A DNA stretch of 64,000 bases from NCBI RefSeq assembly GCF_000735695.2, contig NZ_JASZ02000007.1, forward strand, positions 1 through 64,000. Reading direction: 5' to 3'. The position numbers and the translations under genes were made by a program. Shown here piece after piece: positions 55,146 through 60,502 of this stretch. The notes below the pieces were generated by a model, which was not told the origin of the DNA, did not search any database, and worked only from the letters and a program-made list of their open reading frames with translations. The DNA comes from Kaistella haifensis DSM 19056 (GTDB lineage Bacteria; Bacteroidota; Bacteroidia; Flavobacteriales; Weeksellaceae). Positions within the stretch are counted from its first letter, which is position 1. Each line of letters begins with the position of its first letter.

Positions 55146-55671
55146 AATAGAAAGAGAAAATCTCAATGATTCAGAATTGCGTTCAACAGGTGTGCAAAAT
55201 CTATTGAATAAACTTCCTTATTGGCTAATCTTAAAGGGAAACTTTTTAATTTCTGTAATATTGATTATTTTTTTATTATTCATAGGATATTCTGTAAAAT
55301 ATCCTGAATTTGTTAATTCTAAAATAACTATTATTCCTCAAAATATTCAAAATAATAACCAGAAAAATAAGACTATAGCAGGATTGCTTACAGTTTCTAA
55401 AAGTGATTCAAAAAAAATAAAAATAGGTCAAAAGGTTATTATTAAATTGTATGACTTCCCCTATCAGGAATATGGAGTACTGGAAGGACAAGTACATAAT
55501 ACATCACTTATTCCTAACGGAAAAAATGACTTTTATGTAAATGTATATTTTCCTAAAGGCTTAAAAACTTCTTTTGCTAAAAACATTCCTTCTAACAAAG
55601 AACTTAAAGGAAGTGCTGAAATTGTTATTAATACAGAATTAATTAAAAAACTTTTCAATCAAATCAAATAA
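55135..55671 (+). CDS. Small HlyD-type adaptor lacking the coiled-coil hairpin
   Basis: Exporter adaptors link the ABC protein to the outer membrane. This one has only 178 residues: a cytoplasmic stub (1-32), one membrane helix (about 33-52), the post-membrane motif VKYPEFVNSKITI, and then directly the C-terminal beta domain (IKIGQKVIIKLYDFPYQEYGVLEGQV, GLKTSFAKNIP, ELKGSAEIV). The lipoyl domain and the long alpha-hairpin found in usual HlyD relatives (about 400 residues) are absent. The start is TTG 55135, inside the exporter's last codons, so translation is coupled. It could be an internally deleted gene or a true minimal adaptor; the frame is clean, with no stop or shift. Confidence 0.75.
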   Translation: METKIERENLNDSELRSTGVQNLLNKLPYWLILKGNFLISVILIIFLLFIGYSVKYPEFVNSKITIIPQNIQNNNQKNKTIAGLLTVSKSDSKKIKIGQKVIIKLYDFPYQEYGVLEGQVHNTSLIPNGKNDFYVNVYFPKGLKTSFAKNIPSNKELKGSAEIVINTELIKKLFNQIK

Positions 55672-55707
55672 AGTAAGCGATACGAGATAAACTTTCAAAT
55701 GATATAT

Positions 55708-55726
55708 TAGCACCTTAAATAGCGCC
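55708..55726 (+). promoter_or_regulatory. Paired TAGCACC/TAGCGCC sites near the right end of the element
   Basis: TAGCACC (55708-55714) and TAGCGCC (55720-55726) have the same 12-bp period and orientation as the pair at 42779-42797. They lie 45 bp from the right attachment core. Confidence 0.5.
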
Positions 55727-55739
55727 TGAAAATAAAAAA

Positions 55740-55764
55740 CCCTGTAAATCAATATTTTACAGGG
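55740..55764 (-). terminator. Terminator of ssrA, supplied by the element
   Basis: CCCTGTAAA (55740-55748) pairs with TTTACAGGG (55756-55764); read on the minus strand it ends in a T run. It lies just downstream of the tmRNA 3' end and inside the mobile element, so the element brought a substitute terminator. Confidence 0.8.
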
Positions 55765-55770
55765 ATTTTC

Positions 55771-55785
55771 GTGGAGTTGGAGGGA
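55771..55785. repeat. Right attachment site (attR) core repeat inside ssrA
   Basis: GTGGAGTTGGAGGGA, forming the tmRNA acceptor stem and part of the T arm on the minus strand; the direct repeat partner is at 42647-42661. Confidence 0.8.
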
Positions 55786-56168
55786 TTCGAACCCTCGTCC
55801 AAACAAGCAACACGTAAGCTTTCTACATGCTTATTCTGTGTTTGGTTTTCGATCGTAAACAGAGCACAGACACCCAATTTACGACTTATCTTCTTTAGTT
55901 TTCGTGCTTTGGCCGAAGTTTCCAAAACCTTATTTCCGCATTGCTATACCCCGGAATCAGACGTCGCGAAACAGAACTTCTGCGGGATATCTTGCTTCCT
56001 TACTATACTTCGGGAAAACGCTGAATCCTACTGTAATTCGGATTAAGCTGCAAGAGCAAACTCTTGGTCGCCAGTTAAAATTGTGTAGCAAGGGATTAAA
56101 GAGATCGCGCTACGGTTCTCTGCATGCTTACTTACCCATTGATCTTGCTGTCGAAACCAGTCAACCCC
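55772..56168 (-). tRNA. ssrA: Transfer-messenger RNA (tmRNA)
   Basis: tmRNA rescues stalled ribosomes and tags the unfinished protein. The minus strand begins GGGGTTGACTGGTTTCGACA at 56168 and ends with the T arm GGGTTCGAATCCC and acceptor strand CAACTCC plus discriminator A at 55772. The 7-bp acceptor stem pairs, with one G-U, and CCA is not encoded. The tag frame at 56072-56046 reads GDQEFALAA, then TAA (56045-56043), close to the Bacteroides-type GETNYALAA. The length is about 397 nt. Its 3' end is the integration target of the mobile element, which restores the full sequence. The feature type list has no tmRNA entry, so tRNA is used here. Confidence 0.93.
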
Positions 56169-56185
56169 AATTTTTTGTAAGAGTG

Positions 56186-56218
56186 CAAAGATAAACAAAA
56201 ATTATTCCTAACTGCAAA
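56186..56218 (-). promoter_or_regulatory. Promoter of ssrA
   Basis: On the minus strand TTTG (56218-56215), 21 nt, TATCTTTG (56193-56186). The -7 box is a full match to TAnnTTTG and lies 18 nt before the mature 5' end, which would leave a short leader for RNase P to remove. Confidence 0.6.
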
Positions 56219-56224
56219 AAATTA

Positions 56225-56378
56225 GGGCGTGTCCTTCCGTCGGTCATTTTGCCGCGCCCGCCTTCGGCGGGCGCGGCGTCATTTCCTCCTTCAGGCCGGG
56301 CTTTCCGCTATATCTTTTTCAGTAGCGGCGGCGGAGCCGCCGCTACTGAAAAAGGATGCCGCTTCTATCCCTCACGCG
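56225..56378. repeat. GC-rich structured intergenic element with two long hairpins
   Basis: Within this AT-rich chromosome a roughly 150-bp GC-rich block holds two near-perfect hairpins. GCCGCGCCCGCC (56251-56262) pairs with 56266-56277 around TTC. TTTTTCAGTAGCGGCGGC (56315-56332) pairs perfectly with 56336-56353 around GGA. GCGTG at 56227-56231 and CACGC at 56373-56377 can close the whole block. No reading frame looks coding. The layout recalls short structured intergenic repeats seen in other Bacteroidetes genomes, but I know no name for it, and multi-copy status is not testable here. It lies between ssrA and the gene at 56526. Confidence 0.6.
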
Positions 56379-56525
56379 AGAGCAGTGTTTCCCGATCACC
56401 CGGATTCCCAAAATATTTAACGTTTAAGCGAAGAGAACTTTCTAAAAAAATTCATAAAAGCGTTAACGGAGGTTAAACTTTAAAAAGTGTAGTTAAAAAA
56501 AATTACTTTTAATAAAAATTTGCCA

Positions 56526-57323
56526 ATGAAACCAAAATTACTCCTTCTATTTCTGCTAGTTTGCTCGTCTCTTTTGTTTTCTCAGGAATATATTTTTGGG
56601 AAAGTTTCTACCGACTTGGGGGACAAACTTCCCGATGCTGTGGTGATCAATATGAGAACCGATGAGAAAATTGTTTCAGATCGAGATGGAAACTTTATGA
56701 TAGCAGCCAAAAATGGCGATGAAATTCGTGTTTTGAAAAATACTTACGAAAGATTTGTACAAAAAGTTTCGAGCGAAAATTTCTTAAAACCATTGAATGT
56801 TACATTGTCCAAAGCGCCTTATTTAATTGAAGAAATCGAATTGGCATTTCAAGCCACGGGAAATCTGAAAAAAGATGTGAAATCCCTAGATCCACCGAAA
56901 AGGGTAGTTGCGTTAAATTCCTCGATGGATTTTTATATGAAGTCACCGTTAACCGAAGTGGTACCGAAACTTTCAACGCCTTCCGCATTTGCTCAACCGA
57001 ATTATAATGCAGGCCAAGCTGACCTTCTGAAACTGGCTTCTGCTTTGTCAGGTTTGTTTAATAAAGCCACACAACAACCGCTTACGAAAGCCAACTATGC
57101 CGAAACCCAGGAGTTTTACCGCAGAATTAAAACTACGATGGATTTGAGTTTTTATACCAATCAAGGTTGGGATGAGGAGGAAATCGACCGTTTCTTGATT
57201 TATGCAGATCGTTCGTATGAATTGGCCAAAAAGTACCGAAAATCATTTGATGTTGCACAAATCAGTGCGGAGATGAAAATGGCTTACGCGGAATACATTA
57301 AAACCAGAAAAATTGGCTCTTGA
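56526..57323 (+). CDS. Exported carboxypeptidase-regulatory-like protein (first of a tandem pair)
   Basis: The protein of 265 residues has a signal peptide (ending LLFSQ), a carboxypeptidase D regulatory-type beta-sandwich (about 20-85; IFGKVSTDLGDKLPDAVVIN, RDGNFMIAA) and a C-terminal region with ATGNLKKDVKSL, LTEVVPKLSTPSAFAQPN and AGQADLLKLASALSG. The start is ATG 56526; an upstream TTG would add two residues. The C-terminal motifs are shared with the mobile-element cargo at 49158 and, in part, with the next gene. The stop overlaps the next start (TGATG), so the two form an operon. Function is unknown; extracytoplasmic location is predicted. Confidence 0.82.
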   Translation: MKPKLLLLFLLVCSSLLFSQEYIFGKVSTDLGDKLPDAVVINMRTDEKIVSDRDGNFMIAAKNGDEIRVLKNTYERFVQKVSSENFLKPLNVTLSKAPYLIEEIELAFQATGNLKKDVKSLDPPKRVVALNSSMDFYMKSPLTEVVPKLSTPSAFAQPNYNAGQADLLKLASALSGLFNKATQQPLTKANYAETQEFYRRIKTTMDLSFYTNQGWDEEEIDRFLIYADRSYELAKKYRKSFDVAQISAEMKMAYAEYIKTRKIGS

Positions 57324-58084
57324 TGACCCGGTTTCTTGTGCTGATTATGATTTATTTTTCGCAGCATGTTTTCTCTCAAATTGTTTCAGGCATTGTTACT
57401 GATGAAGATGGACGTCCATTACCTGCGGTTTTGGTGATTAATGTCTCAACCAATCAGAAAACTACAACCAATCTTAATGGTGAATTTTCAATAGAGGCTT
57501 CACCGCAAAACGAATTAAGATTTGTGCGAAATGGTTTTGAGCGGAATTCACACATTATCAAAGAAATTGATTTTAATAATCCTGTTAAAGTTTCCCTTTT
57601 AAGAATGATTGAAGAAATTGAAGAGGTAAAAGTTTCTTCGTTGAAATTAACCGGTGATTTGAATAAAGATTCCAAAAGCTTAACTAAAATAGACAAAACT
57701 GCACAAGTTGAGAAAGCAGTTGGAATTCCGGGACCACCAGAAAAACCTCGAGAAAAACCTGCGGAATTTAAAAAAGATGTACTGTATTCATTACTTTCTT
57801 TAAGCGTTAAACCGCAGGCGATTTATGATTTAATTAGCGGTGATGCAAGACGCATGAAGGCAGAATATCGCTATGAAGATCTACAAGAAAATATAAGCTG
57901 GATACGACAACGTATCGACGATGATTATTTTGTCAAAATGGGGATTCCTCAGGGAAAAATTTCCGAATTTCTGCAATTTTCAATTGGATTAAAGCCTGAA
58001 ATTAATCAGTTCATTAAAGCAAAAAATCTGTCGAAAATACTTTTCATTTTAGAAGATACTTTACCAGTTTACCTGCATAAATAA
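57323..58084 (+). CDS. Exported carboxypeptidase-regulatory-like protein (second of a tandem pair)
   Basis: The 253-residue relative of the preceding gene has a signal peptide (MTRFLVLIMIYFSQHVFSQ), the beta-sandwich (SGIVTDEDGRPLPAVLVINV, NLNGEFSIEA), then a spacer with LTGDLNKDSKSLTK and a Pro/Lys-rich stretch near 135-145. Its C-terminal region is shorter and lacks the PS.FA.PN motif. The start ATG overlaps the previous stop by 1 nt, so translation is coupled. No catalytic residues are seen. Tandem duplication followed by divergence is the simplest explanation. It is host chromosome, outside the mobile element. Confidence 0.8.
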   Translation: MTRFLVLIMIYFSQHVFSQIVSGIVTDEDGRPLPAVLVINVSTNQKTTTNLNGEFSIEASPQNELRFVRNGFERNSHIIKEIDFNNPVKVSLLRMIEEIEEVKVSSLKLTGDLNKDSKSLTKIDKTAQVEKAVGIPGPPEKPREKPAEFKKDVLYSLLSLSVKPQAIYDLISGDARRMKAEYRYEDLQENISWIRQRIDDDYFVKMGIPQGKISEFLQFSIGLKPEINQFIKAKNLSKILFILEDTLPVYLHK

Positions 58085-58143
58085 TCCGATTTCTAAAGAA
58101 GAAGGAATACTTTTTGTTACTCATTTTGAAATAATTATAAATC

Positions 58144-58875
58144 ATGAACAGAAATATCATTGCCATCGCCATTGCTTCTTTAGGTTTCGTTATTGGGTTA
58201 GCCTTGTTGGGAAACGCCATTAAAAATCGAAATAAATCTGAAAATACCATTTCTGTAACGGGATTGGGAACCAAGAAATTTACTTCAGATTTAATCGCGT
58301 GGAGCGGGAATTTCTCGAGAAACAGTTTTGAACTGAAATCTGCTTACGACGAATTGGCCAACGATAAAAAAATTATTGAAAATTATTTGGTTTCAAAAGG
58401 AATTCCGAAGAATGAAATGGTTTTTTCGGCGGTAGATATTCAGAAGCAATTTAATTATTCCACCGATGTCAATGGTAGAAGTCAACAAACTTTTGCGGGA
58501 TATCAACTTTCTCAAACCGTTTCTATTGAAAGTAAAAACGTGGCTAAAATTGAGAATTTGTCCAGAAATATCACTGAAATCATTAATTTAGGCATTGAGT
58601 TTACTTCTTCGCCACCGAATTATTTTTATACCAAATTGGCAGATGTGAAGCAACAAATGATCGCTGATGCCACCAAAGATGCGAAACAACGCGCCGAGAA
58701 AATCGCTGAAAATGCAGGGAGTTCCTTAGGCAATTTGAAAAAAGCTACTATGGGAGTTACGCAAATTACCGCACCTAATTCTACTGAAGAATATTCGTAC
58801 GGAGGTACTTTCAACACAGCTTCCAAAGATAAAGAAGCAAGTATTACGATTAAACTCGAGTATGAGGTGGATTAA
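58144..58875 (+). CDS. SIMPL-domain (DUF541) protein
   Basis: The 243-residue protein has one N-terminal membrane anchor (about 5-24) followed by a SIMPL/DUF541 domain: ISVTGLGTKKFTSDLIAWSGNF, a repeated alpha-beta core, the central FAGYQLSQTVSIES, and the C-terminal ITIKLEYEV strand. The family contains periplasmic proteins related to the E. coli oxidative-stress protein YggE, but a biochemical role is not settled. It is a single gene, convergent with the GNAT gene (3 bp between stops), with no clear terminator in between. Length is typical. Confidence 0.85.
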   Translation: MNRNIIAIAIASLGFVIGLALLGNAIKNRNKSENTISVTGLGTKKFTSDLIAWSGNFSRNSFELKSAYDELANDKKIIENYLVSKGIPKNEMVFSAVDIQKQFNYSTDVNGRSQQTFAGYQLSQTVSIESKNVAKIENLSRNITEIINLGIEFTSSPPNYFYTKLADVKQQMIADATKDAKQRAEKIAENAGSSLGNLKKATMGVTQITAPNSTEEYSYGGTFNTASKDKEASITIKLEYEVD

Positions 58876-58878
58876 TTG

Positions 58879-59403
58879 CTAAAGTTTTCGATAGACGATA
58901 TCGTAGATTTCCTCTTTGATCCATTCTAGTTTTTCGGGTTGCCAATTGGCCAATAACCAAAGGTTTAATGGGGATTTTCCTTCGCCATAACTCGGTTGGA
59001 TGTACTGTTCATCAATGATTCTGAATCCGTTTCTTTTGTAAAATTCGATTCGGCGTTGCGCATCGTCGTTCAACGTTTCCGGTTCTGCTTCGAGGATGAT
59101 ATGGGAATAATCTCTGAACAAATCGGCAATAATTTCTGAACCATATTTTAAACTACGGTATTCTGAAAAAATCTCGAAATGCTCCACAAATACCGAATTG
59201 CTGAGTTCCCAAACGATGAGGTAACCAATATTTTTGAGGTCTTTCAGTACAGAAAAAACTTTTACATTCGGATTAGAAAATAAGGATTGAAATTGTTTTT
59301 CGCTGCGTCTTTCATCTTCGGGAAAGGTTTCGCAATAAGATTGGAAAATCTGTTGAGCTCGAAAATCATCAAAAGAATGCACCTGTAAATATTCCATTAC
59401 CAT
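58879..59403 (-). CDS. GNAT-family N-acetyltransferase
   Basis: The 174-residue protein has the GNAT fold: an N-terminal FDDFRAQQIFQSYCETFPEDER, a central strand IGYLIVWELSNSVFVEHFEIF, the acetyl-CoA-binding helix region RSLKYGSEIIADLFRDY (the loop is a degenerate version of the usual Q/R-x-x-G-x-G/A) and the C-terminal FYKRNGFRIID. The acceptor substrate is unknown. It is 20 bp downstream of the PspC gene on the same strand and is probably co-transcribed with it. The start could be ATG 59403 or the next ATG two codons later. Confidence 0.82.
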   Translation of the reverse strand: MVMEYLQVHSFDDFRAQQIFQSYCETFPEDERRSEKQFQSLFSNPNVKVFSVLKDLKNIGYLIVWELSNSVFVEHFEIFSEYRSLKYGSEIIADLFRDYSHIILEAEPETLNDDAQRRIEFYKRNGFRIIDEQYIQPSYGEGKSPLNLWLLANWQPEKLEWIKEEIYDIVYRKL

Positions 59404-59423
59404 AAAATCATTAACTTATCAAG

Positions 59424-59645
59424 TTATAAATCGAAAACGCTTGGTCGGCGGGTGATAAACATATCTTTGATCCACAAAGTGAAAGCCAAACCCAGATAAA
59501 TCAGAAAAAAAACTCCGGCAGTAGCAAAAGTCGAATAGATAAAAAATACCCGAAGTTTAGAAACCGGAATTCCCAGTTTTGCGCCCATTCTGGTGAGAAC
59601 ACCGAACCACTGACGCTCCATTTTGTGTCGTAGATTGCTGAACAT
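59424..59645 (-). CDS. PspC-domain small membrane protein
   Basis: The 73-residue protein has the PspC-type layout: a short basic N-terminus (MERQWFGVLTRMGAKLGIP) and a hydrophobic region with two closely spaced segments (about 30-60, FFIYSTFATAGVFFLIYLGLAF). PspC proteins act in phage-shock/envelope-stress systems in some bacteria, and small stand-alone versions are common in flavobacteria. No pspA or pspB partner is near. It is the first gene of a two-gene minus-strand unit with the GNAT gene. Function is by domain only. Confidence 0.8.
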   Translation of the reverse strand: MFSNLRHKMERQWFGVLTRMGAKLGIPVSKLRVFFIYSTFATAGVFFLIYLGLAFTLWIKDMFITRRPSVFDL

Positions 59646-59923
59646 TTATTTTTTTTTCTCTTCCAAAGATAAGGATTTTACTTAGGAAAGAGCGTCGAAA
59701 ACTTTAGCGTCGAAATCTTAATTCTGACATCTTGTTTAAATCTCGTGAAAATGGGGAAATCTGGCTCATTATCGGCAAAAGCAATATGGCTTCAGGAGAA
59801 TCTAAGGGCAAATTTTCGGTAAGCATCAGGTAAATATTTTAATAACCGGCATAGTTAATCTTCTGTTAATTAACATAGTTGGTATAATTTCTGAATGAAA
59901 CGCTTCATATTAAATTTACTATT

Positions 59924-60433
59924 ATGAAAAATTTATTTTTATCAGCCGTGGTTGCCACTGCAACATTAGCAAGTTGCTCCACCGTTTCTTCAATCTTAAA
60001 AATACATTTACGTACAACGCAACAGTGATCGTTACTTCAGGATCTCCTGCCAATACCTACTTTGTCGAGTGTTTCCGCTGCGCAAAGTATCAACCAATTG
60101 ACTGGAGCCGGAGCAAATGTGAAAGACATCCGGGTATCGAACGTGACGATGTCGGTAGGTAATGATACGAGTATGGGCGTTTTCAAATCGGTGCAGGTTT
60201 ATCTTTCAAATAATGGCGCGAATGAAGTTTTGGTTGCCTCCAGAGATGCAATTGCCGACAATGTAGGAACTACACTTTCTTTAGATGCAAATACGACCAA
60301 AACTTTGGATAATTTAATGAAATCCGGTGCCGTTCAGGCAAGAATCGTTTATGTTTTGAAACAATCTCCAACTTCCGATATTTCGCTGAAAACTTCAATT
60401 GGATTCAGCAGTGTTCCGGTAACAAATCCTTAA
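59924..60433 (+). pseudogene. Small lipoprotein gene broken by two compensating indels
   Basis: A lipoprotein signal (MKNLFLSAVVATATLASC) starts at ATG 59924 but the frame meets TGA soon after (VSSILKIHLRTTQQ, stop). The next sensible segment (NTFTYNATVIVTSGSPANTY) is in another frame, and the remainder from about 60062 (SSVSAAQSINQLTGAGANV...) is back in the first frame. One missing A in the AAAAA run at about 59997-60001 and one extra T at about 60060-60062 would restore a single reading frame of about 170 residues to 60433. Either this is a true pseudogene or both indels are sequencing errors at homopolymers. No known family is recognised. Confidence 0.7.
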
Positions 60434-60453
60434 TTAAGCATTTCAGATATAAA

Positions 60454-60485
60454 AAAATGTCCGCACTTTCTGGAGCGGACATTTT
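60454..60485. terminator. Bidirectional terminator between the broken lipoprotein gene and dsbD
   Basis: AAAATGTCCGC (60454-60464) pairs with GCGGACATTTT (60475-60485). Both strands carry T-rich tails, which suits the convergent genes. Confidence 0.8.
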
Positions 60486-60502
60486 CTATTTTAAGTGGAA
60501 TT

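Larger units (their letters stand above)
42647..55785. mobile_element. Integrative mobilizable element in the 3' end of ssrA
   Basis: The 15-bp sequence GTGGAGTTGGAGGGA, the 3' end of tmRNA, occurs at both ends (42647-42661 and 55771-55785), 13.1 kb apart. Just inside the left copy lies a tyrosine integrase. The interval contains replication genes (helicase, primase), an excisionase-like protein and a MobV-type relaxase, but no conjugation apparatus, so it should be mobilizable rather than self-transmissible. The cargo (49158-55671) is a peptide secretion module and a secreted protein, and it is visibly more AT-rich than the flanking chromosome. The intact ssrA is at the right end. Confidence 0.85.

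Noticed and set aside
42647-55785. A self-transmissible conjugative element
   Set aside because: No coupling protein, VirB4-type ATPase or other transfer genes are present; only integrase, relaxase and replication genes are seen.
55771-56476. Several plus-strand reading frames of 63-96 residues
   Set aside because: They cover the tmRNA gene and the GC-rich hairpin block on the opposite strand; composition is not protein-like.
59924-60433. Programmed ribosomal frameshifting in the small lipoprotein gene
   Set aside because: Two separate shifts in opposite directions would be required, with no slippery heptamer or downstream structure visible; indels are simpler.
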